Part shown: positions 44,401 through 53,579 of the stretch, one piece after another
Layout of the letters: each line of letters starts with the position of its first letter
How positions within the stretch are numbered: the stretch's first letter is position 1
Source of the DNA: Spisula solida
Taxonomy: Eukaryota > Mollusca > Bivalvia > Venerida > Mactridae
Direction of reading: 5' to 3'
DNA length: 64,000 nucleotides
Assembly: GCA_947247005.1 (NCBI GenBank)
Contig: OX365953.1
Coordinates: forward strand, 28,332,784 to 28,396,783
Position numbers and translations under genes: made by a program
Notes under the pieces: generated by a model
Databases searched by the model: none
Seen by the model: the letters and a program-made list of their open reading frames with translations, nothing else
What the model was told of the DNA's origin: nothing

Positions 44401-46902
44401 TAATATATATGGTGTACCAATTTTGACTTATGACAACTCTTAATATAAATTCCAGAACGCATGTCAGTAATGACCAATGGTAGCTCACTATACCTGAAGG
44501 TGTGTCAGTATTAACCAATGGTAGCTCACTATGCCTGAAAAGGCGTGTCGGTATTAACCAATGACAGCCCATTATGTCAGAATGCATGTCAATATAAACA
44601 TACGGGAGCTCACTATGCCTAAAAAGGCGTGTTGGTATTAACCAATGACAGCCCATTATGTCAGAATGCATGTCAATATAAACATACGGGAGCTCACTAT
44701 GCCTGAAAAGGCGTGTCGGTATTAACCAATGACAGCCCATTATGTCAGAATGCATGTCAATATAAAAATACGGGAGCTCACTATGCCTGAAAAGGCGTGT
44801 CGGTATAGACAAATGACAGCTTTTTATGCCAGAATGCATGTTGATATTGACCTATGGGAGCTCACTATGCCTGAAGGCATGTAAACATTAACCAATGAGA
44901 GACAATTTCCTTAACCATTCTACAGTTAGTGGCATTGTCAGTAAACCTGGTGTTTTTAGGAAGTGCGTTTACCATAATGTTAGTGTATGTTTGGAGTCGA
45001 AGAAACCCATATGTGAGGATGAACTTTTTTGGTCTGATGAATTTCCAGGCACCATATTTACCATGGGTGTTACTTGGTTTCTCCTTGTTGCTGGGCAACT
45101 CTGTGTCAGTAGATCTAATGGGTAAGAATTTATCTCTTTTTGAATAAAATACATATATGTTAAAAATAGACCTGTGCAAGAAGGGTAAATGGTGAGCTAG
45201 ATATGAGGAAAGTTGGATGTCCAGATGTACTATGTACATTGTATTAGTACCGGTAATATCACTGCTGAAATATAATCTAAAAGTGAAACATGGTATAATG
45301 ATGCAATTGGTTTAGTTGATACCAATTTATTTTAGTCGATTGTGAACCAAGTTTTTTCAACTTATATTTATCACTCTCGACATCTCATTCCTGCTGTTAT
45401 CCATCGCCACGAGGGTATGAGAGAAGCCAGTAGTTTCCCTTTTATGCTGAGCTTCTAACATGGGAATTACTTGAACCATTTTGACGCGGCCTGGGATCGA
45501 ACCCAGGACCTCCCGCGCTGGAAACGCACGCTCTATCACTAGAGCAATTATTGATTGACTTATATTAGTACCACGTACATTGATATATATACAATATTAG
45601 TGAACATTCATTCTGTATGGAAATATAAGCGATTTTATAAAAATCTTTTGAGAGTTCTTTCTAGGCTGAATTTCCCTAGAGGAATTGTTTGCCCATTTTG
45701 TAAATTAACTAAAGTTGCCAATATTTCCCTAGAGGAATTGTTTGCGAATTTTGTAAATTAACTAAAGTTGCCAATATTTCCCTAGAGGAATTGTTTGCAA
45801 ATTTTGTAAATTAGCGAAAGATGCCAATATTTCCACATCCTAACATAACAACTTATTCAGTGTACATGTACAATATTGATGTAAATTCTTGTATCTTCAG
45901 GTATTGCAGTTGGACATATTTACTACTTTTTAGAAAATGTGTTTCCACAGCAACCAGGGGGATTTAGAGTTCTCAAAACTCCCGGATTTTTGTAAGTACT
46001 TATAAAATATCTCTATGCTTTATATGCCCTGGCATCTACTGATGCAGGGAGCACGTAGTGATTGTCTGTCCGTCCGAAAACGTTTTTAACCAAAACTTGT
46101 CTCTAGATTGCTGTTCTATGCTTATTATGCCCCGGCATCTACTGATGCAGGAAGCACAAAGTGACTTTCCGTCTGTCCGAAAATGTTAACCAAAACTTTC
46201 AAGTTGTTAAGTTGAATATTTCTAGAAAATTGCTTTCGTACTTGGCTTACTTGTTACATTTACATCATATACAGCTTGCATTGTAACAGCCATGTAACAC
46301 TTTCCAAAATTTTAACTGAATTTCGGCCCCTGATTGACAAACTTTATTATTATGGACAAGGCTTTCACCCGAGCATAAGCATTTATTGAACGCAGTCTTG
46401 TTATAAAACCCTGGTTTAAGTAAAACCCTGGTTTAAGTAACAAGGATGTATTGTGGGGGTATAATTATTTATGACCATCTGGCTATACTTATTCAAATGT
46501 GTAGTCTGTATCACTCAATATTTATGTAGGATTTAAAACTAAAGCCCAATTATTAGTACAGTACAACTTTTCCAGGGTGACCCTCTGTAGAGCAACAACC
46601 TCTCTTCAACAACACCTTCAAAATTCCCTTTGGTGAAATTTACTCTAAATTTAGCCTTCGTAGAGCAACAATCTCTACACAACAGTCAAGATTTGCAGAT
46701 CCAAACGGGTTGTACTGTATGTTTAAATTACCTTTTTATCAACCATCATATATTTATTGTTACTATTTTCAGAAAATCAATATTTGATGGAAATGAAGAA
46801 GATGCTAATTATAATCCTTTACCTGAAGAGAGACCTGGTGGATTTAACTGGGGTGAAGGTCAGCGTGCCGGTGATAGAGAGGAGAGAGACCATCAGGATT
46901 AG
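38428..46902 (+). CDS. DERL2: Derlin-2-type ER-associated degradation membrane protein, six exons
   Basis: Exons 38428-38517, 41171-41236, 42426-42593, 44926-45121, 45901-45991 and 46773-46902 join with GT-AG introns and keep phase, giving 246 residues against about 239 in vertebrate Derlin-2. Derlins are rhomboid-like pseudoproteases that help move misfolded proteins out of the endoplasmic reticulum. Recognition rests on near-identity of long blocks: [63 protein letters not shown] and [19 protein letters not shown]. The WR motif of loop 1 is at 54-55, the GxxxG is at 174-178 (GIAVG), and the C-terminal GFNWGEGQR (227-235) lies where the p97-binding SHP box is expected. The extra length is a charged tail after GEGQR (DREERDHQD). 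Start: the only ATG in context, followed by [15 protein letters not shown], parallel to the family N-terminus. Intact, with no frameshift. Confidence 0.98.
38683..40440. repeat. 40-bp minisatellite in derlin intron 1, about 35 units
   Basis: The unit includes CCGGTAAGTACTACTAGC followed by CTAACGACAGCCTGAGTCTA. A homogeneous sub-block of eight to nine nearly identical units (variant CCTCTCGCCGGCCTTGATCC) lies at 38866-39230. The array is interrupted at 39428-39774 by a transposon-like insertion. Each unit carries a consensus-like 5' splice site (CGGTAAGTA), a CTAAC branch-point-like word and a terminal CAG. Confidence 0.95.
39428..39774. mobile_element. MITE-like insertion in the intron 1 minisatellite
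   Basis: CAGTGATTTTTCTCGAACG at 39428 is mirrored by GAAAAAAATCACTG ending 39774. AAGTA lies on both sides, consistent with a short target duplication, but the array itself repeats this word. The CAGTG start resembles some hAT elements. The first 26 bp of the element also appear alone at 39377-39402, one repeat unit upstream. Confidence 0.7.
41348..42416. repeat. 16-bp minisatellite in derlin intron 2, split by an insertion
   Basis: Unit ACTCGACACTGTAAAT with variants (CATATTTAAT, CATTGTTAAT). Four units lie at 41348-41409 and about 28 at 41959-42416, ending only about 10 bp before the acceptor of exon 3 at 42425. Confidence 0.92.
41410..41958. mobile_element. 549-bp element inserted in the intron 2 array
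   Basis: CAATCTGACTAAA at the left is inverted as TTTTAATCAGATTG at the right. CTGTTAATAC directly precedes and directly follows it, a 10-bp direct repeat that looks like a target duplication, though the surrounding 16-bp array makes such repeats easier by chance. Inside is a palindrome GGTCACCTGAGGTGACC near 41886. Confidence 0.7.
42642..43641. mobile_element. Non-autonomous Tc1/mariner-like element in derlin intron 3
   Basis: The left end TATACGAGGGATTTCCGGAA with AAGTTTTGAGACTG is mirrored near 43605-43641 by CAGTCTCAAAACTTTCTGG and ACACTCATA. TA dinucleotides flank both ends, and the CGAGGG...GGAAAGTTTTGAGAC form is typical of mariner-like termini. No transposase DDE frame survives. Confidence 0.6.
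43716..43853. repeat. 18-19-bp minisatellite in derlin intron 3, about 7 units
   Basis: The unit is AAAGGCTATGCTTGGCAAT with variants. A single related unit is found in the SINE body at 14740-14830, suggesting the array grew from a piece of that SINE. Confidence 0.85.
44455..44890. repeat. 84-bp tandem repeat at the end of derlin intron 3
   Basis: GGCGTGTCGGTATTAACC-type starts occur at 44542, 44626, 44710 and 44794, exactly 84 bp apart. Each unit is built of two diverged 42-bp halves around GGAGCTCACTATGCCTGA and CAGCCCATTATGTCAGAA. Because 84 is a multiple of 3, the minus strand is open for 150 codons, which I treat as an artefact. The array ends 35 bp before exon 4. Confidence 0.9.
45355..45548 (-). 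mobile_element. tRNA-derived SINE family B, derlin intron 4
   Basis: The minus strand begins GATAGAGCGTGCGTTTCC and has a perfect B box GGGTTCGATCCC with a strong T stem (CCTGG/CCAGG). A body follows with AGGGAAACTACTGGCTTC and TCGAGAGTGATAAATATAAG. It is the best-preserved SINE in the window. Confidence 0.8.
45664..45831. repeat. About 53-bp tandem repeat, three units, derlin intron 4
   Basis: TTTCCCTAGAGGAATTGTTT starts each unit and AAATTAACTAAAGTTGCC ends it. Copies are over 90 percent alike by eye, so the amplification is recent. Confidence 0.85.
46020..46188. repeat. Tandem pair of an interspersed repeat, derlin intron 5
   Basis: GGCATCTACTGATGCAGG and TGTCCGAAAA-type phrases with AACCAAAACTT occur twice, about 110 bp apart. 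A 17-bp direct repeat AACCCTGGTTTAAGTAA follows at 46407-46441. Confidence 0.7.
46561..46715. mobile_element. GTACAACCT inverted-repeat element, copy 2, derlin intron 5
   Basis: It starts GTACAACTTTTCCAGGGTGA and ends CCAAACGGGTTGTAC. The interior aligns to the copy at 30755-30925 (CTGTAGAGCAACAACCTCT, CAACACCTTCAAAATT). It sits 57 bp before the acceptor of the last derlin exon. Confidence 0.7.
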
Positions 46903-47001
46903 TGGGGTGGACTTTATTGTGATTAGTTTACTCATATTGTGTACTGGTGTTGTTTTTAGTCATTTATTCTTGTATAAAGTAAGGCGCTGTTAAGGTTATG
47001 T

Positions 47002-47007
47002 AATAAA
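47002..47007 (+). terminator. Derlin polyadenylation signal
   Basis: AATAAA lies 100 bp after the derlin stop, followed about 25 bp later by a TGTGTTTGTCTTTTG GT/T-rich stretch, as expected of a cleavage region. Confidence 0.75.
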
Positions 47008-47130
47008 ATGCATATCTGATCAAATCTTGTGTTTGTCTTTTGTTAACTTGTTGTATCCGTGATTGAATTATTTTGATAAGCCTTTTGATGTATACTATCT
47101 GAGCTATCTTGCATTATTATTTTATGCCAT

Positions 47131-47345
47131 GGAGGTTGGTCATCAACAGTAGGTCAAAGGTCAAGGTCACAGTGACCTTGACCATTTCTGACTATTCAAA
47201 TGGTTTCCATTGAATAACTCGAACACGCTTGCCCTAGGATCTTCAAACTTTACATGGAGGTTGGTCATCAACAGTAGATGACCCCTATATATTTTGAGGT
47301 CAAAGGTCAAGGTCACTGTGACCTTTACCATATCTGACTATGTCA
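47131..47345. repeat. Two repeat units with nuclear-receptor-type sites
   Basis: GGAGGTTGGTCATCAACAGT starts units at 47131 and 47256. Each holds AGGTCAAAGGTCA (a direct repeat with one-base spacing) at 47151-47163 and 47297-47309, TCAAGGTCA, and GGTCANNNTGACC at 47165-47177 and 47311-47323. Binding is not shown; the words are exact. Confidence 0.8.
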
Positions 47346-47639
47346 TGGGGCATACATATTTTACATATCTTGTTTATGAAACCTTTGTAAAATTAATATT
47401 ACTCACTTTATTAACTTAAGCCTACGTCACCTTAGCCTTGGAACTGTCATACATCTGTCTAAAATCACATTTTGAGGCACCTTTTGGGGAAATCGCTAGT
47501 ATTTTGTACGACTGTCCTGCGGAATCCTAAACCCAGAATATATATGCAACATAGCGAATGTACAAGCATGGTCTACGATCCGTCTGGATGTCTGTGATTT
47601 TGTCTGCAGCATGTTGTAATTATGTCTTCCACATAAAGT

Positions 47640-47830
47640 GGGGAGGACATATTGATCTAATGCTGGATTTGGTATTTTGTCAGAGGCTTGTTCTCCTGAA
47701 CTAGTTATCCGATTTCACTGAAATTGTACATGAATAATTGGTGTGCATATTATCAGGACTTTATGATCCGACGCTTTTTGCCTGAGTTATGGGCAGTTAT
47801 GCACCAGTCAATATTTTGCCCGCCCGAGGG
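47640..47830. repeat. Probable interspersed repeat
   Basis: Phrases such as GAGGACATATTGATCTAATG and CTGAGTTATGGGCAGTTATG look like common invertebrate repeat sequence. No frame or inverted ends are visible, and a G run of 9 follows at 47829. Confidence 0.35.
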
Positions 47831-48179
47831 GGGGGGGTCCGGCAGACTACCCAGGGGGAATTAGACATTTTCGATATTTATGTCAATATCCCCACCCTGG
47901 AGACAATGCTTACTGTCTAAATCCCGTGGGGCATAGTTTTTCATCCAGGTACTAAAATAAAAAAACATTTAAATGTTTTAATGTCGTCCTTCGTGTTGTC
48001 AAAATTCCCGGACCAAAGTCTATTTCAAGGGACTGGGTGTTGATATGATTATCAAAATCTCGTCTGTCGGGATGATTTGTCTGTCTAATTCCCTCCTGTA
48101 TACCCGCCTTCTTTGCATTGCTCAAGGTGAGCTATTGTGATCGCCCTATATATATATGTCCGTCGTCCACCGTACTTTG

Positions 48180-49040
48180 TCCGTCGTCAACAATTGGACT
48201 GTTAACACTTTAGAAGTCACAGTGTTCACTTAATCTTTATGAAACTTGGTCACAATGTTTGTCTCTATAAAATGTAGGTAAAGGTTGTAACTGGGCCATC
48301 TGGGGTTAAAAACTAGGTCACTTGGCCACATCCAAAAATACTTGTTAACAGTCCAGAGGTCACATTTTTGACATAATCTTAATGAAACATGGTCGCAATA
48401 CATATGTTTTATGTCACATTGAAGGAAATCCTTGTTAACACTCTCATTTTTACCTAATGTTTATAAAACTTGGTCACGATGTTTTTTCTCTATGAAATCT
48501 AGGTCAAATTGTAACTGGGTCATCTGGGGTCAAAAACCATGTCACAAACCATGTCACTAAGTCACATCAAAGAAAAACCTTGCAACACCCTAGTGGTCAC
48601 GTTTTTGACATAACCTTAATGAGACTTGGTCACTATCTATGTCTCTATGAAATCTAGGTCTAGTTCGCAACTGGGTCGTCTGGGGTCAAAAATTAGGTCA
48701 GCAGGTCACATTGAAGAAAAACCTTATTTACACTCTTGATATCATAATTTTCCCTAATATTTATGAAACTTAGTCACAATGTTGATCTCTATGAAATCTA
48801 GGTCAAGTTTGTAACTTGGTCATCTGGGGTCAAAAACTAGGTCACACCAAAGAAAATATTTATCACTAGAGGTTACGTTTCTTGGCTAATCTTTATGAAA
48901 CTGTATCTGTAAATCTGTATCTCTAGGTCATGCTCGAACTAAGGTCATCTTGGGGAAAAAACTAGGTCACCATGTCACATCAAAGAAAAACCTTGTTTAT
49001 ACTCGAGAGGTTATATTTTTCACCCCAACTTTATTAAACA
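48180..49040. repeat. Diverged tandem repeat, about 120-135-bp units, six or so copies
   Basis: GGTCATCTGGGGTCAAAAAC, ATGAAACTTGGTCACAATG and CTCTATGAAATCTAGGTCAA recur in order through the stretch with many substitutions. AGGTCA half-sites occur repeatedly within it. Confidence 0.8.
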
Positions 49041-50540
49041 TGGCCACAAAGTAAAATCTAAATCAAATATTAAGGTTATATCATAACAAATACTGATTCT
49101 GCATAAACTGCCAGCCATCAGGTAAGCGCGCTCAATACGCTATATGCAGCGACCACATTGACGTATGTTCGGAATATCAAGCATATTGCAGCTCAACTAA
49201 TTCCGTAATCCCGGAAAACGGGTTTTAACCAGTAATGTAGATATGGTGATTATGTCGTGAAAATGGGCGTCTATGTAAATTAAAAATATATAAGTTTAAA
49301 CCTTTAGTGGGATTCGAATTTATTATGCGACGTACAAACGCCTTAGACCACTCAGCTATCCCAGCAACCGGTTACCAGTATCAATGTAACTGCATTACAC
49401 CACACTGGTAATCGGTTGATATACTAGTAGATAAAACACTCAATACATGAACGAAAGAAGCACAAATAATGCTTCTTTGAAATCCATGTAAACAATTTTC
49501 ATTGTCGCCTAACAAAGCAAAGAATTAAAGGACTATACGCACGTCCATACCAAGAGACGATTACATATGTGTGGTGTAACTGAGAACATGGTGCACGGAA
49601 TTTAGACAACATATATGATTATGAGTCTTCATACTGCTTATTTAGTTCAATGGTTTGCACCACAAGTAACTGTATCATATAAAAAGAGTAATAAAAAAAC
49701 TATTGTTTTTTATAAAATTTATCATCAGAAATTAGAGAGCTTCGTCTTTAAATTGATTTCAATAAATTAAAAAACCGTCCATAAATAAGAAAATAAACCC
49801 ATAGGGCGTGCAATCACTTTCTTTTTTCTTGTTTAGAATAGCATTTTCGTTCTATTGAATGCACCTCAGTGACTGACTGGACACCGTGGTATACATTTCA
49901 TGGTATAACTTTTTAACTGGTCGATCAATTTCGATGGGATTTTCCATGGAGGTATAGTTCTAATGATGTTGTGTTCGAATGTAATTACTTTATGAAGATT
50001 TAGAAAGCCAATTCTTGTTTATGGTACCATGGAAACCTGACCGCTTTAGTACAAATGCACCTTTCTAAGATATTATAAATTATATAAAAAAAGTTTGTTT
50101 ACTCTTTTTTAAAGATACAGTTACGTGTTGTTTGCACTGTTGAATTTCCCAATTTATACAATTATTCATCAATAGCGCGGTTTCTTGTTCTTTGCGTTTA
50201 TGTCGTTTCATCCATGACGCGCTTGGATACATACACTTGTGCTCGTATACTCCTCACTTGTGATCATAAACAAATAACGATTGCTTCATATGCTTGTATG
50301 CACACGTCAGTGGCATCCAAGTAATGCTACACAATTAGGTGCTATTATTTGTCTAGTAGTTTCTGAAATATTCACATTTTTAATAAGGCTAGAAATGTAA
50401 ATAGTAGCAGTGTGACCCGCCTAGGTGTTACTAGGTTTCTATGACAACGCTTTGTATACTGAGTAATGCCAACAACAATGAAACTCTGTTGCTGCCAGTA
50501 TATAGAGCATTCATTGCATATGAGATATATTTTATCATAA
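49041..50540. other. No gene seen; one tRNA-like remnant
   Basis: At 49301-49369 the minus strand reads GGGATAGCTGAGTGGTCTAA (A box) and AATTCGAATCCCAC (B box), a tRNA-derived head without a pairing acceptor stem. The rest is AT-rich non-coding DNA. Confidence 0.5.
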
Positions 50541-50543
50541 TCT

Positions 50544-50668
50544 CCCACTTTGTCCTGTCTACAAACCATGCTCCCACTTTGTCCTGTCTACAAACCATGC
50601 TCCCACTTTGTCCTGTCTACAAACCATGCTCCCACTTTGTCCTGTCTACAAACCATGCTCCCACTTTC
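50544..50668. repeat. 29-bp minisatellite, about four and a half units
   Basis: CTCCCACTTTGTCCTGTCTA followed by CAAACCATG is repeated four times almost without change, plus a partial. The identity implies recent amplification. Confidence 0.92.
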
Positions 50669-50739
50669 AGTTGCCAATTACCCCGCTCTTTTCCATGTTT
50701 CTGTCTACCGAAAACAACATAAAGCGTTGGATAAGAGTT

Positions 50740-50782
50740 TATCAGAAAAGTCCTATTAATTCTTGATCACCCCTCGTATATA
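50740..50782. mobile_element. Single end of a mariner-like element
   Basis: The minus strand reads TATATACGAGGGGTGATCAA then GAATTAATAGGACTTTT. The CGAGGGGTG opening next to TATATA is mariner-like. I cannot find the partner end within the window. Confidence 0.4.
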
Positions 50783-51265
50783 CCAGTCACTGTGTGGAAT
50801 TTTTGAGAAAACCCGTTCACTTCCGAAATGTGACAAGTGCATTAGTAATTCCGGTTTGTATATGAATAAAATGTTGCTGTAAATCTACCGTTGACAACGT
50901 AAACCCAGATGGAAAGTAACTATGTATGTAATGGGGCATATCAAATGATATCCTTTTCAGCCATCATGCATTGTTCAAACAGCAATACATGTACATATAC
51001 ATGGGCTAACTCTGTACGTGGTAATTAAGTAAATAAAGCTGAACGCGTTTTGTTTGACTTGAAACTATTTTATTTCCATAATTCAACATCGACGGGAAAT
51101 TTGCATAACTTCAAAAAGTACATTTTGTTTGATTATTGTGTGTGTGTTTTTTTGTTCCTATATAATATTACGATATAATCTGAAATACGAAACTGTCAGT
51201 CTGGAGAGACAAATATTATATAATATAATAATAGGCCTATTATGTCAAGTAAAATACTTCATACG

Positions 51266-51587
51266 TCGCTGACTTAAACTGAGAAGATCGTAAGTGCTTA
51301 TAAGACCCATACATATTTGAAACCTACATCACAAGACGCTTCTTATGAGCCCTCAACTTCACCTCAACTTTAACACTAAAATTTCCTCTATAGAAGAGGA
51401 TATTGAACACATGTACAAAAAGTATTTTCATGAGATTCGGAACTGGTCATGTTGACCAATCTGAAGTTAAAAAAGCTTGTTTTCTATAAGTAAATAGTAG
51501 TTTCCAGACATTTATTTCTTGTTTTCTGAAATAGCGTTTTTTTACTTTCAACATTCTTCTTCTAAGCTGTGTACATTCTATAATATA
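51266..51587. mobile_element. Diverged relative of the MITE at 3031-3268
   Basis: CGTCGCTGACTTAAACTGAG and AAGATCGTAAGTG at the left, and TCTTCTTCTAAGCTGTG at the right, match the ends of that element. The interior phrases CGCTTCTTATGAGC and CATGTTGACCAA also match. Confidence 0.6.
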
Positions 51588-52587
51588 TTGGATATTCACA
51601 GAACAGAAAATGCAATTCGGTACTATAGATCTACGTAGGCCCAATTCTCTATCGTGTGCATCGTTTGCTAATGGTCTTACCTTCATAACCCCTTGCACTT
51701 AGACAAGTTCAGAGTTGCTGGTTTAATAGATCCAATTTCGACTCACCGTAAGAATATTTAAACTTGCTTGATAAATGAACACAATATGACAATATGAAAT
51801 ACATTCATGGTGTTCTCTCATAGACATGTAATGATACTGATGTTGGTATAGTTGTGCCTCTTTTTTTTAATTGTCACAGGTATCTGTATCATTGACAAAT
51901 ACTATATAAACTACTGATGTTTTATTATTATTGTGTTTTATTTTATCAAAGGCACGAGAGGTAACTGTATCAATTATAAGTATGTTGTTTACCTAAATTG
52001 ATTTATACTTCAGATGTTCACCTTTGACAAAAACATATTTGTGAATGACACAGTTACCTGTCAATGTCTATATTGTAGGCGTATACAATATAACGTCATA
52101 CAATTGTTTTCATAACTATTTCCCTCATGTCATACATATTAATTATATAATATCCGTAAAAAGGCAACACAATCAGACAGACCTGTACACATGCTATAAA
52201 ATATTGTCTATTTAATAATTTACATAAATACCAGTAAAAACCCGATTCTGGTGAATACATTTATATTTGTTTTGAAGCATGCTCAATATAGTGCACTTTA
52301 TGTGTAATGAACACACCTTCTGATTATAGCCAAGAACATTGAATCCTTGAATATCCTTGCTTATCCGTTGACCAATTAGAGTGGTTATAATAATTTTAAC
52401 TAATCGAAACATTATTAAAGTATGCAATAAGGAAAACACACGAGTTTTAATTAGCGGCAAGTCAAACGTTCTTAGCTGAAACATTATCGACACTCGACAC
52501 TCGATTTAAGCTTGACATCATTTTTACTTGACACGACTCCGGTATTTTTTTCTCAAAACAAACGATTTACACTACCTATACTTGGCA
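51588..52587. other. 3' flank of the coiled-coil gene
   Basis: AT-rich sequence, no supported gene. I do not find a clear AATAAA on the minus strand directly after 52588. Confidence 0.4.
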
Positions 52588-53043
52588 CTATCTTTGTTTG
52601 ACTGACGATGAGCATTTCTTCTTATCGTTGCCATGTTTTTGCAATGTTGTACTAGTATTCGGTTTTCTGTCATACGTCGGGAGACCATGTGCATTGTTCC
52701 ATATATACTTGGTGTGAGCTCTAACTATTTCCAAACTCTCACGACGTGAAATACTTATAGACTCCTTTATTCCTTTGTATCGGAAAAGTTCTTCAAATGA
52801 TGTTGAGCGTTTCTTTATTCTTTCCTCCAAATCAATTTCCGTTTGTTCCCGTTCATATTCAAACATCTCGAGGGCTTTTTTCTGTGCTTTATCAATTTGC
52901 GCTAGAACCTTCCTCAGATTACGTCGTTCCTGTTTGAGGCGAATGGCGAGTAGAAAGGACACATCATACTGACTGGAGCCCGACTCTACTAACTTATCCT
53001 TTCGGTCCATGTCGTAGCCGGAACTCGTTACCTTTAAATCCAT
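52588..53043 (-). CDS. Small charged, predicted helical protein, unknown family
   Basis: The first ATG of the frame is at 53043 (context AAAATGG); an in-frame stop lies at 53085-53083. The product is 151 residues, starting MDLKVTSSGYDMDRKDK. Residues about 28-90 are strongly helical and charged (FLLAIRLKQERRNLRKVLAQ, then EYEREQTEIDLEERIKKRS) with heptad-like spacing, so a coiled coil is likely. A Ser/Arg-rich stretch follows (SISISRRESLEIV), then a basic, Ser-rich tail (NDKKKCSSSVKQR). There is no signal peptide or membrane segment. The frame is intronless over its length and reads like true coding sequence, unlike nearby frames. Function unknown; a nuclear, cytoskeletal or ciliary role would be a guess. 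It could also be one exon of a larger gene with 5' non-coding exons. Confidence 0.6.
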   Translation of the reverse strand: MDLKVTSSGYDMDRKDKLVESGSSQYDVSFLLAIRLKQERRNLRKVLAQIDKAQKKALEMFEYEREQTEIDLEERIKKRSTSFEELFRYKGIKESISISRRESLEIVRAHTKYIWNNAHGLPTYDRKPNTSTTLQKHGNDKKKCSSSVKQR

Positions 53044-53102
53044 TTTTGGTTTCGACACTGATGTCGTCACTACCAAAGTGTTTTAACGAGTCAATTTCCC
53101 GT

Positions 53103-53237
53103 TATCACAATAAGTCATACACGTTGAATTGTAAAGTCTCCAAATAAGTCATACAGTGACCGGAAATCACGAATGTTTTGCTAGCAATAAGTCATACACG
53201 TTGAATTGTATAATATCACAATAAGTCATACAGTGAT
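53103..53237. repeat. 77-bp tandem pair upstream of the coiled-coil gene
   Basis: CAATAAGTCATACACGTTGA recurs 77 bp on, as does AATAAGTCATACAGTGA. It lies 60-195 bp before the ATG, so it forms part of that gene's 5' UTR or promoter. Confidence 0.8.
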
Positions 53238-53579
53238 TAGCTTTGTACGCTATGACTACTACTTTCACCAGTGTAACCAGCTGTTGTGTTTGAAAAAAAA
53301 AGCTCACGTGGTTTTACTTAGCTTCGATCATCAATAATAACTATCAGGTCTTCAAAGATTATTTCATTTACATTGGAGTTTATGACATTTTAACCTCAGT
53401 TAAGGATTCGCATAATTTTAAAACCCTATATAAACAAAGGCCTGTACATATTTACACAGACATAAATAAAGTTAGTGCATATGCTAATTGCTTGTAAATC
53501 AGTCAATCCTTTAAGAACAATCCCCTAAGTAATAACATAACTACATTTGTTTTTAGATTGGGTATAACCGGTACATCAT

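Noticed and set aside
44387..44839. 150-codon minus-strand frame as a gene
   Set aside because: It is the 84-bp tandem repeat of derlin intron 3 read in frame; no start context or splice evidence.
44865..45239. Minus-strand frame of 124 codons over derlin exon 4
   Set aside because: It is the antisense shadow of a conserved coding exon.
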